DNA from: Thalassotalea atypica | GTDB taxonomy: Bacteria > Pseudomonadota > Gammaproteobacteria > Enterobacterales > Alteromonadaceae | Direction of reading: 5' to 3' | Assembly (NCBI RefSeq): GCF_030295975.1 | Contig: NZ_AP027364.1 | Coordinates: 930,001-994,000 of the forward strand | DNA length: 64,000 bases | Translations under genes and position numbers: made by a program | In this document: positions 25,874 to 36,134 of the stretch, in pieces | How the letters are laid out: every line of letters starts with the position of its first letter | Position numbering within the stretch: position 1 is the stretch's first letter | Notes under the pieces: generated by a model | Database searches by the model: none | What the model was told of the DNA's origin: nothing | What the model saw: the letters and a program-made list of their open reading frames with translations, nothing else

Positions 25874-26875
25874 TTGCTAGTTTCATTAATCGTCCCTATT
25901 TATAACGTCGAAAAATATTTAAATGAGTGCCTAGACTCTTTAGTTCATCAAAGCGATGAAAATTTTGAAGTAATACTTGTAGATGATGGCTCTACTGATA
26001 CTAGTGGAGATATTGCCAAGCAATTTGAGCGCGAACATGCTGAAATCTTTAGGTATTATTATAAAGAAAATGGCGGTTTATCTGACGCAAGAAATTATGG
26101 CTTGTCTGTGGCGAAAGGAAAATATGTCGCTTTTTTAGATTCAGACGACTATCTAGCAAAAGGTACTATTGAGGTTTTAAAAAAACAGCTAGCTACCGAA
26201 GCAGTCGATATTATCTGTTTTGGTATGAGAGAAGTGACAGAGGTTGGTGAGCATATACGCTTTATTCATCCAAACGCAAAGGGATTAACCGGCACCTATA
26301 GTGTGACTCAACAAGAGGGTTTGATCAGTAGTTCGCTGCCTAATGCATGCAATAAACTTATAAAAGCTTCTTTATTCCGTGAACATAACATAAAATTTCC
26401 GATTGGCCTTTGGTATGAAGACTTAGGTACCTTGCCTAAGTTATTCTTTCTTGCAGATAAAATTACTTTTATAGAAACGCCTTGTTACTTTTATCGTCAC
26501 AGAGAGGGGGCGATAACTAAAACCTATTCTGATAAAGTGATGGACATTTACCAGGTCCTAGCAGAATTGAGGGCGTTTTTTCAGAACAACCCATATTCAT
26601 CTTCAGATATTGATCTTAATACTTGGTATATAAATTTAACGGTCATCACCTTAGCTCGTCTAAGTTTGTGCAAGAATTTCGAACTTCCTGATTATGTGGA
26701 TAGAAAAATTGAACGTGAGATATTGCAACACTTTAGGCATGTTTTTGATATTTATACACGTGCTAATTCTAAAAAGCGGTATAAAATTTTTGTATTCTTA
26801 ATTCGATTAAGAGCAACTAAACTGGTCAGAAAGATAATTGAATTTTTAGTTAGAAGAAAAGCAATAAGAGTATGA
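25874..26875 (+). CDS. Glycosyltransferase family 2 protein
   Basis: The 333-residue protein is a WcaA-like GT2 enzyme: [45 protein letters not shown], a FLDSDDYL metal site, and [14 protein letters not shown] on the acceptor side. The C-terminus is strongly basic and probably membrane-associated. It starts with TTG; no better start is visible, since the conserved fold begins at residue 2 and the next in-frame codons upstream do not offer ATG or GTG. It overlaps the acetyltransferase gene by ATGA, forming a two-gene unit separate from the main operon. Confidence 0.83.
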   Translation: MLVSLIVPIYNVEKYLNECLDSLVHQSDENFEVILVDDGSTDTSGDIAKQFEREHAEIFRYYYKENGGLSDARNYGLSVAKGKYVAFLDSDDYLAKGTIEVLKKQLATEAVDIICFGMREVTEVGEHIRFIHPNAKGLTGTYSVTQQEGLISSSLPNACNKLIKASLFREHNIKFPIGLWYEDLGTLPKLFFLADKITFIETPCYFYRHREGAITKTYSDKVMDIYQVLAELRAFFQNNPYSSSDIDLNTWYINLTVITLARLSLCKNFELPDYVDRKIEREILQHFRHVFDIYTRANSKKRYKIFVFLIRLRATKLVRKIIEFLVRRKAIRV

Positions 26876-27393
26876 TGAGATTATTATCGCTGTGCGCGTA
26901 TTACCTTATAGTCCGGCATTTGCCTACAACTGAAACACCGGTAATAGGTTTAGGCATTAGAAGAGTAAGACGACTGCTTGTAGGTCGAATATTTAAGCAT
27001 TCAGGGCAAAACGTAAACATCAATAAGAATGTGTATTTTGGCACTGGTGCTGATATTTCAATTGGCAATAATTCATCTATTGAACCTGACTGCCAAATTG
27101 CTAATGACACAATTATTGGTGATGATGTCATGATTGCGCCAGAGGTGATTATTTTTTCAAAAGGGCATAATACCAAGCAAACTGATATAGCAATGCGATT
27201 ACAAGGTGATACGGCACAGCGTCCTGTTACTATAGGGAATGATGTCTGGATTGGACAGCGCAGTATTATATTGCCAGGCGTATTCATAGCTGATGGCGCA
27301 ATTGTTGGTGCTGGCTCAGTAGTAACAAAAAATGTAGCAGAAAAAACGGTAGTTGCAGGTAATCCCGCAAAATTTATTAAAACAAGGCAGTAA
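26872..27393 (+). CDS. Hexapeptide-repeat acyltransferase
   Basis: The 173-residue protein belongs to the left-handed beta-helix acyltransferases (maltose or serine O-acetyltransferase type, as WcaF). Repeats such as [22 protein letters not shown], a FSKGHNT catalytic-type His segment, and the closing [30 protein letters not shown] and [10 protein letters not shown] are clear. It should move an acetyl group from acetyl-CoA to a sugar of the polymer. It begins at ATG 26872 or 26875 within the stop of the GT2 gene, so it is tightly coupled to that gene. Confidence 0.85.
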   Translation: MMRLLSLCAYYLIVRHLPTTETPVIGLGIRRVRRLLVGRIFKHSGQNVNINKNVYFGTGADISIGNNSSIEPDCQIANDTIIGDDVMIAPEVIIFSKGHNTKQTDIAMRLQGDTAQRPVTIGNDVWIGQRSIILPGVFIADGAIVGAGSVVTKNVAEKTVVAGNPAKFIKTRQ

Positions 27394-27470
27394 TACGGCT
27401 GTTTATGGTGTGTAATTAGAGTAAATACATGCCATATAACACTGGGAATAACTAATTAGGAGAGCACTAC

Positions 27471-29024
27471 GTGCGAAAAATTTTACCATTTATCATGCTG
27501 ATATCACCTTCAACTTTTGCATTAGACTTCAATCAATATTGTTCATATACACAAGCCGAACAAGATTGCTCTGCTGAGTTTGTTCAAGCAATGTACGATG
27601 CACAAGAGCTAGGCGAAAGCATTACTTTTGAAGCTGGCGAAATTTTCAATATCGAACGAGTCGATACTAAAGGTTATGGGTTAAGTGATATTAAGTTAGT
27701 CGGCATTGCTAAAGGTGATCAAAAACCACGCATAGTTAGTGACAAATTTCATTTATTTGATGTTAGCAATTTATATATAAATAACATCAGCTTTAGCGGT
27801 CTTCATAATGAAATAGGCGATACTCATCAAGGTACGTCTGTTGTTATCTTGGGTACAAAAGACGAACAACAAAAAGCAGAGAATATTACTGTTAGTAATA
27901 GTTATTTTGAAAACTCAGCAGAAGATTTGTTAGCCGTTTGGAACAGCCGAAATGTTGTCATTAATAATAACGTTTTTAAACGAACAGGGTTAGCGATGAG
28001 GACTCAATCAAGCGATGGTGATCCTGATGATTTGAGGCCAGCGGGTAGCGGTATGCTGTTTTTTAACGTTGATGATGCGGAAGTGAGCTACAACGAATAT
28101 TACGAAATCAAGAAAACGGCAATGTACTTCCACGCAGAAACCATCATTAATAAGAATGTGAATGTGCATAATAATTACATCGATATGGAGAATTTTGAAA
28201 AGCCAACTCAGCGGTATGGCTTGTTAGGTGGTGCAGGTATTTATATTGGCAACTCTCCTAACTTTAGTAATTTTAGAGTGCAAGAAAACCGTGTTTTGAA
28301 TTTTAAAGGGAATGCTGTTCGAGTAAATGGCTCTGATATGTTAGTTAAAAATAACTACATAAACCATAGAGGTGAATGTCATACTAAGGATACATCTGTA
28401 GTCCAGGGAGCTGGCATAGCCGTTAAAGCGCATTATCTTAAAAATTCAGTCATAGTCGGGAATTGCTTCCAAAATTCTGGTGCAGGTATTTCATTAGAAA
28501 GTTGGTCAGATATTTCGAAAGTGACCATTCAAGATAATGTTATCTATGAAGCGGAAAATGCTATTTTTGTTACTTATAGAGGCTCAGCACAATATTCTAA
28601 TTTGCTAATTGATCGAAATAGAATATTTGGCACGACTAATTACGGAATTGCGTTCTTTTCTAAAACGCCAAGTGCTGGTAATCGAGTAACAGGAAATACA
28701 TTGGTAACAAGCCAACAAAAGTTTGGTGGCCCACTAATAGCAATTAAAGATCAAGAAAAATTCTATTTTAACAATAATTTCGTGCAAGGCCAGGCGGTGT
28801 CGCGTAACTGGAGTCATTTAGTTTTGACAAATGTCAGTAACTCAACATTTATTCGTAGCGAGTTTAGAAGCCCTACAGGCGATGATGGAAGCTATGGCGG
28901 TATCTTTATACGTGACAGTAAATCTCAAAATAACCGTTTTGACAGGATTACTTTTACTAAGTTAGATCCTGGTTACAAAGACGACGGTCAATCGAATAGT
29001 TTTACAAATTTAACTTATCAGTAG
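27471..29024 (+). CDS. Secreted right-handed beta-helix protein
   Basis: The 517-residue protein has a signal peptide (MRKILPFIMLISPSTFA) and many short turns of a right-handed parallel beta-helix, as in pectate-lyase-like folds (ITVSNSYFENSAEDLLAVW, VVINNNVFKR, VNVHNNYID, FRVQENRVLN). Conserved stretches shared with the convergent paralog at 29119-30390 include LAMRT, DLRPAGSG and KPTQRYG. Such proteins in polysaccharide loci are often lyases, epimerases or binding proteins; no catalytic residues can be assigned. It starts with GTG preceded by AGGAG. Unlike its paralog it has no C-terminal sorting signal. Confidence 0.75.
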   Translation: MRKILPFIMLISPSTFALDFNQYCSYTQAEQDCSAEFVQAMYDAQELGESITFEAGEIFNIERVDTKGYGLSDIKLVGIAKGDQKPRIVSDKFHLFDVSNLYINNISFSGLHNEIGDTHQGTSVVILGTKDEQQKAENITVSNSYFENSAEDLLAVWNSRNVVINNNVFKRTGLAMRTQSSDGDPDDLRPAGSGMLFFNVDDAEVSYNEYYEIKKTAMYFHAETIINKNVNVHNNYIDMENFEKPTQRYGLLGGAGIYIGNSPNFSNFRVQENRVLNFKGNAVRVNGSDMLVKNNYINHRGECHTKDTSVVQGAGIAVKAHYLKNSVIVGNCFQNSGAGISLESWSDISKVTIQDNVIYEAENAIFVTYRGSAQYSNLLIDRNRIFGTTNYGIAFFSKTPSAGNRVTGNTLVTSQQKFGGPLIAIKDQEKFYFNNNFVQGQAVSRNWSHLVLTNVSNSTFIRSEFRSPTGDDGSYGGIFIRDSKSQNNRFDRITFTKLDPGYKDDGQSNSFTNLTYQ

Positions 29025-29044
29025 ACAATATTATTGTCTCTATT

Positions 29045-29072
29045 AAAAAAGAGGCTATAAGCCTCTTTTTTT
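29045..29072. terminator. Bidirectional Rho-independent terminator
   Basis: AAAAAAGAGGC (29045-29055), loop TATAA and GCCTCTTTTTT (29061-29071) form a perfect 11-base stem between the two convergent beta-helix genes, with T runs suited to both directions. Confidence 0.85.
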
Positions 29073-29118
29073 ATTTGTCTGATTCTTTAGGTATGGTTAA
29101 AACGATAAGTTACACAGA

Positions 29119-30390
29119 TTAAACGTCTCTCTTTGTTTTACACAAGAAATTCCAAAGACAAAGTAAAATAAGTAAACTAGATGCGCCACCGGAAGACTCA
29201 GATTCACCATCTCCATTACCGACTACATTATCTGAAATATCAATATTTGATGAAGTACCGCCCTCTTGATCATCAACCCAAAAATCTACCTTAGCGCCAA
29301 AGATGTGATTGTTTTTGACAATTATATTCATAATGTTGTCCCAGCTTTCTAAAACAATTCCTGCATGGGTATTTTGAATACAGTTATTGGTAATCTCTGC
29401 ATTAATAAGATAGTGTGCCTTGATTGCCATGCCGACTAAGGGTTGTGAAACACTGTTGTCAGTTTCTCCACATTTACCTGAAAAATTAAATGAATTGTTG
29501 AATACCTTAATATTTGAGCCGTTTATCCTCATGCCATTCATGGTGTAATTAATAATTCTATTATTATAGATTTCTACGTCTTTAGTGTTTATTGAGTTGG
29601 CGAGGTAAATTCCTGCGCCGCCTTTAAGGCCATACCTTTGGGTCGGCTTTTCATCGCTTAACAAATCAATATAGTTGTCATGTATTTTAATGTTTTCATC
29701 GAGAACATCTTCACCATCGAGAAAAACACCGACTTTTTTAATTTGATAAAATTCATTAAAGCTAACATTTAAGTCAGTTACGTTGTGAAATAGTAGCCCA
29801 CTTCCTCTCGGCCTTAAATCATTTGGATCTCCAACACTTGAAACCGTGCGCATTGCCAGTCCTGAACGGCTAAATTTACTGTTAGTTATAGTGACATTTT
29901 GCGTATTCCAAAGTACCAATAAATCTTCTGCGGCATTCTCAAATTCAACGTTGTCCACGGTTATATTGTTTTTTTTATTTAGGCGTTCTCTTGTCCCTAG
30001 CAACATTAATGTATTGCCTTGCTCGGTATCATTCTCACCATTGTGAATACCATTGACCTTAATGTTTTTCACCAATAAATCATCAATATCAAAAAGGTAT
30101 AAACCATCTGTGAGAATAACCGGCTTATTTTCACCTTCACCAATAATGGAAACACCGTTAAGGTTGAGCCCTTCAGTATTAATATTATCAAAATGGTATT
30201 GACTGCCTTCGGATAAAATAATTGCTTCTTGAGTGTTAGCTGCATCTAGCATGGCATCTAAAAAAGCGGTAGAACAATCTTGTTGTGCTTCGTTATATTG
30301 ACAATATTCGTCAAACTCTAAAGCATGTACGCGGCCAGTAATAAACACTATTACCAACAAAAATATGACTATTAATAATTTATTGTGCAT
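29119..30390 (-). CDS. Beta-helix protein with GlyGly-CTERM sorting signal
   Basis: The 423-residue protein has a signal peptide (LLIVIFLLVIVFITGRVHA) and a right-handed beta-helix closely related to the product of 27471-29024: both begin with an FxxYC and QQDCS or EQDCS motif and share LAMRT, DLRPRGSG and EKPTQRYG. It is shorter at the helix end and instead finishes with a GlyGly-CTERM tripartite signal: SSGG, a hydrophobic stretch (ASSLLILLCLWNFL), and a basic tail (KTKRD). Such tails are cut by rhombosortase and are a mark of T2SS substrates in marine gammaproteobacteria, so cell-surface display is likely. The enzymatic role is not known. Confidence 0.75.
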   Translation of the reverse strand: MHNKLLIVIFLLVIVFITGRVHALEFDEYCQYNEAQQDCSTAFLDAMLDAANTQEAIILSEGSQYHFDNINTEGLNLNGVSIIGEGENKPVILTDGLYLFDIDDLLVKNIKVNGIHNGENDTEQGNTLMLLGTRERLNKKNNITVDNVEFENAAEDLLVLWNTQNVTITNSKFSRSGLAMRTVSSVGDPNDLRPRGSGLLFHNVTDLNVSFNEFYQIKKVGVFLDGEDVLDENIKIHDNYIDLLSDEKPTQRYGLKGGAGIYLANSINTKDVEIYNNRIINYTMNGMRINGSNIKVFNNSFNFSGKCGETDNSVSQPLVGMAIKAHYLINAEITNNCIQNTHAGIVLESWDNIMNIIVKNNHIFGAKVDFWVDDQEGGTSSNIDISDNVVGNGDGESESSGGASSLLILLCLWNFLCKTKRDV

Positions 30391-30451
30391 TGAGCAAAAC
30401 CTTATTCTATTTGCTGTCAGTCGTTAGGATAAGATAGAAGTTCTAATTTTA

Positions 30452-33331
30452 TCATCGCGATTTATTCAGTGCCGTACTTTGTTTATGCATTAAGTGTTTC
30501 CGTTTTATCATACAGCTAGCAAGAAGCAGCAAAAGAATTATATTCAAACTCCCCCCGCTACTATTGCTTGTTTCTTCCTTAATAGGAGGCATTTCAATAG
30601 GAGGCGTCTCTGGCTTAGCGGTTACGGTTATTTCGAAAGGTGTTAGATAGCTAGTATAAGCGCCATTGTTCACTGATAGTTGTATCTCTTTATATTCACC
30701 GATATCAGCAGTAGCTGGCATTCCGCTGAGCTCTCCAGTAACGGTATCAAACGTTGCCCAGCTTGGTTTATTTTCAATAGTAAATGAAAGGATTGCATTC
30801 TCATATTCAAGCACGGTAGGTTTAAAGTTATACTGATCACCGACTTGAATATCGTTTGTACTGTCGCCCTTAATTTCAGCTGCTGCGCCAGAAATTTTTG
30901 CTATGAGTAATTCGCTTCCGATTTGAATATTTTCTTTTTCAAGTGCACTTGCGCAGATTAAATAATTTTCATCTTTGATCATTGGTGTACAACTTTTGAT
31001 TTCTGGTATTAGAGATGCTTGTAATGAGTCATCAATTTCAATGACTCCTTCAGAGGAATGAATATAAAGTTTGTCAGATGTAACATAGGCTGAATGTAAT
31101 TGCTCATAAGGTATGGGTAATTCAATTGGCACCAAGTCATTTGCTTCAGCGTGATATTGCCATAATGTGTAAGTATAGATTGGGCTATTGTCCTCTGGTG
31201 AGTAATCTACGCCACGAGATAATAAGGTGATCTTGTCACTAAATAAGGCCTCGCTAGCATTTAATGGTAACCAAGAGGTATGGTTTTCTGACTCGAACTC
31301 AGAATCGGTTATCGAGACTTTTTCTAGCACTTTTGTCTGAGGATCATATGACCAAAACTCCAGTCCATATTTTGTCGAAGTAAAATACAGCTTATCTTGG
31401 AATATCATTAAATCGTGTAGTCGCGCTACCGGCGGGGTTGGTGATGGAGTTGATATAATCGTGTGTAGCTCACCCGTAGATATTCTATATTCGTATAAAG
31501 CCAGCGCTGTTTGTTCATCTTCGAGTGCAATGTAAAGGGTGTCGTCATGGTAAATAACATTAGTAACTCCTGAATAACCAGATAGCTCAAATGTTAGATC
31601 TAATTTTGTCAGTTGAAGCGTTTCTAAGTCAAATAGGTAGAAGTTTGACGTGTTGTTGTCATCGCCATTTGCTTTACTGGTACTAAATGTTATGACCTTA
31701 TCTACTTGCGTTAAAGTATTAATTTTTAAATAATGCTCTTTAAGCTCCGCTATCTCTTTAACTTCATTGTTCTCTGTGCTATCTAAGCTAAATTGTTGAA
31801 CAACAACGTTACTCACGCCATCAGAATATTTAGCTCCTATTCCGTATAGAAAGTCATTAAATTGGAAAAGTTTACGGTGGTAGCCGTAAATAGAGAACTC
31901 AATGGCGTGCAATGATCTTACTTCACCACTAAAAAAATCATATTGCCAAAGGTAGTCCTCGTTGTCTTCTGTCGCTAGAAAATAAAGATTATCTTTGTTG
32001 CTGATAAAGTTTGATGGGAATGAACTTGCATTGCTTTTTGCTATGTCTTTGACTAGTTCTATGTTACTTTCTGTGTTGATACGAAAAAGTTCTTGGTCAT
32101 ATCCTCCATATGCGCCTTCATGTTCTCGTTCGATGATATCTCCTCTAAAATACAGCTCATTTTGATAAATGGCTAATGTGCCTTTACCTTGAGTCATATA
32201 AGCGCTTAACGCCACTCGTTCAGTAATTTCGGTTTGTGGATCATATACCCATAATTCTTTGTCTGATGAGTAGCCGGATGCAAAATAAATCCAAAAATAA
32301 AGCTTATTATTAAAAATGGTGAATTGGTGAGGAAAAGAGGAGCCTATGCCTACTTCCCAATCATAATGACGAGAGGTAAAGTCAAATACTAGCTTGACTT
32401 GCTTTGTTTGTGGGTTGTAGGTGTATAACTCTACGCCTACATCGAGGTTTTTACCTGAGAAATACAGTAAGCCGTTAAATTCTTTATAGTTTCTAACTTC
32501 TATATTATCAGTCAACTTGATTGCGGTAAAATCGTTTGTGTTTAATTGATAAAGCTGGTCTTCAAAATTATAAAGGAGTTTATTCTGGAATGGGATGAGC
32601 TTTATTGGGACAGCAGAATTTCTATAACCATATCCGGAATAAGTAAGCTGCGCTTTAACGGTAAATACATTGCTCAATTGTGCTTGGTTGTTAAGTCGCC
32701 AAACCTCAAAGTTACTATCATCGACTACGACAGAAATATATAACGCACCATTAAAAGTGAGTAGTTGTGCAACACGAAGTGCTAGTACCTTTTCAATAAT
32801 ATTTTTGTCAGGATCAAAAACCCATAATGCTGAAGTGCTATTTTCCATGTAATTGCGATTGGTTGTAGCAAAATATAACTTCCCTTGGAATTCTTGTGGC
32901 TCATTCACATCGGTATACGGGTCATCATGAGTCATTAGCTTAGTGTGTTTATCGTCGGCAAGGTTGTAACTCCACAGACTCCCTTGTTCGCTATAAAACA
33001 GGAGGTTACCTATCGCGCTTAACGTGAATCGGTTGCTTCCGGAGTGGTCATCAATTGCTTTAATAAAGGACACTGTGTCAGTTTCTTTTTGATAAGACAC
33101 TAAAGCTCTTTGATAATATTTGCCGTCAAATGTACCGGTGGCTAAAAAATAGAGTTTATCTTGAAGTACGGTAAAACCGTCGGGATAGCTGTCATTTCTA
33201 TGGTTTGATTCAGCCTTATTGAGGTCTAACTTTTCAATCGATATTTCAGATGCTGATGTTAATAACGAAAATAAAGATAAAACCCCAATGAGGACTAGTT
33301 GGAAAATTCTGATAGCGTAATTCCTTTTCAA
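30452..33331 (-). CDS. Large secreted beta-propeller-like protein with GlyGly-CTERM
   Basis: The 959-residue protein has a signal peptide (LVLIGVLSLFSLLTSA), then about a dozen repeats around the pattern LYF plus LWxYDPxT (for example GKLYFATTNRN, ALWVFDPDKN, ELWVYDPQTE, FWSYDPQTK), which suggest a beta-propeller or Kelch-like array. Residues about 835-915 form an Ig-like, cadherin-type domain (FTIENKPSWATFDTVTGELSG). A Pro-rich linker (PPIEMPPIKEE) leads to a GlyGly-CTERM: SSGG, SLNIILLLLLASC, and a basic IKRKH tail. It should be surface-exposed. I cannot assign a ligand or enzyme activity. It lies upstream of the beta-helix gene on the same strand. Confidence 0.72.
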   Translation of the reverse strand: MKRNYAIRIFQLVLIGVLSLFSLLTSASEISIEKLDLNKAESNHRNDSYPDGFTVLQDKLYFLATGTFDGKYYQRALVSYQKETDTVSFIKAIDDHSGSNRFTLSAIGNLLFYSEQGSLWSYNLADDKHTKLMTHDDPYTDVNEPQEFQGKLYFATTNRNYMENSTSALWVFDPDKNIIEKVLALRVAQLLTFNGALYISVVVDDSNFEVWRLNNQAQLSNVFTVKAQLTYSGYGYRNSAVPIKLIPFQNKLLYNFEDQLYQLNTNDFTAIKLTDNIEVRNYKEFNGLLYFSGKNLDVGVELYTYNPQTKQVKLVFDFTSRHYDWEVGIGSSFPHQFTIFNNKLYFWIYFASGYSSDKELWVYDPQTEITERVALSAYMTQGKGTLAIYQNELYFRGDIIEREHEGAYGGYDQELFRINTESNIELVKDIAKSNASSFPSNFISNKDNLYFLATEDNEDYLWQYDFFSGEVRSLHAIEFSIYGYHRKLFQFNDFLYGIGAKYSDGVSNVVVQQFSLDSTENNEVKEIAELKEHYLKINTLTQVDKVITFSTSKANGDDNNTSNFYLFDLETLQLTKLDLTFELSGYSGVTNVIYHDDTLYIALEDEQTALALYEYRISTGELHTIISTPSPTPPVARLHDLMIFQDKLYFTSTKYGLEFWSYDPQTKVLEKVSITDSEFESENHTSWLPLNASEALFSDKITLLSRGVDYSPEDNSPIYTYTLWQYHAEANDLVPIELPIPYEQLHSAYVTSDKLYIHSSEGVIEIDDSLQASLIPEIKSCTPMIKDENYLICASALEKENIQIGSELLIAKISGAAAEIKGDSTNDIQVGDQYNFKPTVLEYENAILSFTIENKPSWATFDTVTGELSGMPATADIGEYKEIQLSVNNGAYTSYLTPFEITVTAKPETPPIEMPPIKEETSNSSGGSLNIILLLLLASCMIKRKHLMHKQSTALNKSR

Positions 33332-33572
33332 TAACTTTTATTCTTCCAATAACATCAGCATCATATCTCAATTCGTTGAAAGTTAAAGCGATATTGCAGA
33401 CTTCTTTGTTTCATTGCAGCTTTTAGGTTTATGGACGGATGCTATTTTGAATTAACAATAAATAATGATAACTTAGCCACCCATCGTGCATCTCTAGTTG
33501 CTGTAGGAATGCAAAAACAAACACTGTTAGGCTTCGGTTGTTATATAGAAGTGCCTAAGTTGGAGTAACAAA

Positions 33573-35165
33573 GTGAATAAGTTGATTTGCACATTATTGG
33601 TTTTGACCTGCCTGATCGGTTGCAATAGCGATGATAGCGCGAATACCGCATTTATTATTCCTCAACCAACTAATGTAGAGCTAACATCGGGTACATATCT
33701 AATTAAGAATGATGTGAAAATAGTGCTAGAAAGCGGTGATGAACAGACTCTAGTTATTGCTGATCAATTAAGTGACTTTATCAAGGCGCAGCTTGCAGTC
33801 AACATCTACATAAATGAAGAGCCGCCAGGAGATGATTATTCTTCTATCGTACTCAGGAAAGAAAGCTCAGGTAATGTTACCGAACCTGAAGCTTATACTC
33901 TTGCTATAAACAACGAGGAAATTAGTATAACGGCCAATGAAAATCACGGTTTGTTTAATGGCATTCAATCATTAAAACAGCTTATTTTTACTCAGCAGAA
34001 AGATAATGAAATTCCTCAGTTGGTTGTGACTGATCAACCTACATTTAGCTACCGAGGTATGATGCTGGATGTTAGCCGACATTTTTTCTCCGTGGAAGAA
34101 GTTAAACGCTTTATAGATCTAATGGCGTTGTACAAGCTAAATAAGTTCCATTGGCATTTAACGGATGATCAGGGGTGGCGAATTGAAATAAAGCAATATC
34201 CTTTACTAACTGATATTGGCTCATATCGTTTTGAGAGTATGTTAGAAAAAAACTATGAACCTTATATCGGCGACGGTATACCCCATAGTGGCTTTTATAC
34301 ACAGGAACAAATAAAAGAGGTTGTCGCTTATGCTGCTGAACGGTTTGTTGAGGTAATTCCTGAAATAGAAATGCCAGGCCATGCAATGGCTGCTTTAGCG
34401 GCTTACCCTGAACTAGGGTGTTTTGATATCAATTACCAGGTATCAACTTCTTGGTGGGAATCTTTTGGGGTTATGTGCCCGAAAGAAAGTACCTTTGAGA
34501 TAGTTGAACATATCCTCGATGAAGTGATTATATTATTCCCAAGTAAATATGTCCATATAGGCGGGGATGAAGTTGCTATCAATACTTGGCAGCAAAGCAA
34601 TCTTGCTCAGCAGGTTATACAAGAGCATAACCTAAAAGATGAACATGCCTTACAAGGCTATTTTTTTGACAGAGTGAGTCAATACTTGGTGACTAAAGGT
34701 AAGCAAGCTATAGGTTGGGACGAAGTGTTGGAAAAAAATATTCAATCACAGCCTACCGTAATGATATGGCGCGATTTGGACTTACTCGCTAAAGCGCAAG
34801 AGCAGAATACCTCGGTTATATTAACCCCTGGCCTTTATACTTATTTTGATTATTATCAGGGAAACAGTGAAACAGAGCCATTAGCTCAATGTTGCTTTTT
34901 ACCTGTGGAAGAAGTGTACAAAATGCCTGTGGATTATTCAGCCGATTACAATGTTGATATTTTAGGTGGGCAAGGGCAGCTTTGGTCAGCTTTTATAAAA
35001 ACAGAGTCCCGACTTCAGTATATGGCTTTACCTAGAATGCCGGCTCTTGCTGAAGTCCTTTGGAGCACTCAGTCACAGAAAGACTTTGCTCATTTCAAAG
35101 ATAAAATGAAGGCTCACGAAGTTTATTTATCAAACAAGGAAATAAATTATAGAGTTATTCAATAG
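33573..35165 (+). CDS. GH20 beta-N-acetylhexosaminidase lipoprotein
   Basis: The 530-residue protein has a lipoprotein signal (LIGC, Cys17), a GH20b-type N-terminal domain at about 30-155 (FIIPQPTNVELTSG, LFNGIQSLKQLI), and a GH20 barrel from about 160: RGMMLDVSRHFF, KFHWHLTDDQGWRIEIKQYP and VHIGGDEV with the catalytic Asp332-Glu333 pair. GH20 enzymes remove terminal GlcNAc or GalNAc by substrate-assisted catalysis. Anchoring to the membrane and its position beside polysaccharide genes suggest it acts on the polymer or on chitin-type oligosaccharides. Its 3' end overlaps the convergent gene by 11 bases. Confidence 0.88.
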   Translation: MNKLICTLLVLTCLIGCNSDDSANTAFIIPQPTNVELTSGTYLIKNDVKIVLESGDEQTLVIADQLSDFIKAQLAVNIYINEEPPGDDYSSIVLRKESSGNVTEPEAYTLAINNEEISITANENHGLFNGIQSLKQLIFTQQKDNEIPQLVVTDQPTFSYRGMMLDVSRHFFSVEEVKRFIDLMALYKLNKFHWHLTDDQGWRIEIKQYPLLTDIGSYRFESMLEKNYEPYIGDGIPHSGFYTQEQIKEVVAYAAERFVEVIPEIEMPGHAMAALAAYPELGCFDINYQVSTSWWESFGVMCPKESTFEIVEHILDEVIILFPSKYVHIGGDEVAINTWQQSNLAQQVIQEHNLKDEHALQGYFFDRVSQYLVTKGKQAIGWDEVLEKNIQSQPTVMIWRDLDLLAKAQEQNTSVILTPGLYTYFDYYQGNSETEPLAQCCFLPVEEVYKMPVDYSADYNVDILGGQGQLWSAFIKTESRLQYMALPRMPALAEVLWSTQSQKDFAHFKDKMKAHEVYLSNKEINYRVIQ

Positions 35166-35463
35166 ATTTCGAGAATTGCTTTAAAGCCTGCTTAATATGA
35201 GCCTTACAAAAGCTCAATGAAGCCGGCTTCATTACAAGCAAGTATGCTACTAAAGAAATTATCACTGTCAAAACCAACATGCCCCAATCCTGTCTTGCCA
35301 AATAAATAAAAGGTGGGATTAACAAGCCAAGTTTGATTAAGTTAAGCATTAGCTTTTGTGGTACTGTGAGCTTCTGCATCGCAAGAGCGAGAATCTCTTG
35401 TCGTTCTTTGATGCTGTAATCTTTCAGTTCTTCAATTTGATTAGATGAAAAAATCATATCCAA
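35155..35463 (-). CDS. Small membrane protein of unknown function
   Basis: The 102-residue protein has a helical, charged N-terminus (IFSSNQIEELKDYSIKERQ), then two likely membrane segments (LGLLIPPFIYLA and WGMLVLTVIISLVAYLLV) and a short basic tail. It may belong to a small DUF family known in Alteromonadales (DUF6170 comes to mind, from memory only). It is a single gene facing the GH20 gene, with an 11-base overlap of the two 3' ends, and it lies upstream of and divergent from ribH. Confidence 0.6.
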   Translation of the reverse strand: MDMIFSSNQIEELKDYSIKERQEILALAMQKLTVPQKLMLNLIKLGLLIPPFIYLARQDWGMLVLTVIISLVAYLLVMKPASLSFCKAHIKQALKQFSKSIE

Positions 35464-35655
35464 TTCTACGTAACCCTATTATTAGGCACAGTGTACCTAA
35501 AGCTTTGCTTGCAATCATCTATAATTACCAAATTGATTATGTTGCTTTATCTGTAAGCTTAATTCTTGCTGTGTATATTTTTAACAACAAACAAGTACCT
35601 AAAAAGCCGTTTTTTTGTTAGAATCGCGACAATTTTTTTCTATAGGTAAAATTCA

Positions 35656-36120
35656 ATGAACGTAATTGAAGGTAATTTTGAAGCAAAGGGCAAGAAGTTT
35701 GCTATCGTTGTTTCTCGTTTTAATGATTTTGTTGTTAACGCTTTATTAGAAGGCGCGATTGATACGTTAAAGCGTCACGGTAATGTCAATGATGAAGATA
35801 TCACTGTTGTTAAAGTACCTGGTGCGTATGAATTACCATTAGCGGCACAGCGTGTTGCAGCTAAAAATGAATTTGATGCCATTATTGCGTTAGGTGCGGT
35901 TATCCGTGGGGGTACACCTCATTTCGATTTTGTTGCTGGCGAGTGTAATAAAGGCTTAGCACAAGTTTCATTATCAGCATCTATTCCGGTATCTTTTGGT
36001 GTTATTACCACTGACTCTATTGAGCAAGCGATTGAACGTGCAGGCACTAAGATGGGTAACAAAGGTGGTGAAGCAGCGTTAGGTGCTTTAGAGATGGTTA
36101 ACGTGTTAGAACAAATTTAA
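35656..36120 (+). CDS. ribH: 6,7-dimethyl-8-ribityllumazine synthase
   Basis: The 154-residue protein is lumazine synthase, which joins 5-amino-6-ribitylaminouracil and a butanone phosphate in riboflavin synthesis. Family motifs are present: [17 protein letters not shown] near the start, [14 protein letters not shown], the [17 protein letters not shown] active-site loop with the catalytic His, and the closing [13 protein letters not shown]. Length is typical. It begins a tight ribH-nusB-thiL-pgpA operon that is common in gammaproteobacteria. No FMN riboswitch is visible upstream. Confidence 0.96.
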   Translation: MNVIEGNFEAKGKKFAIVVSRFNDFVVNALLEGAIDTLKRHGNVNDEDITVVKVPGAYELPLAAQRVAAKNEFDAIIALGAVIRGGTPHFDFVAGECNKGLAQVSLSASIPVSFGVITTDSIEQAIERAGTKMGNKGGEAALGALEMVNVLEQI

Positions 36121-36134
36121 GCTAAGGATTCACA

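Noticed and set aside
33332-33572. Small gene between the propeller-like and GH20 genes
   Set aside because: No frame of useful length with a ribosome site was found; it is a divergent promoter region.
35464-35655. FMN riboswitch before ribH
   Set aside because: None of the conserved RFN-element helices can be seen; the region is A/T-rich and only 192 bases long.
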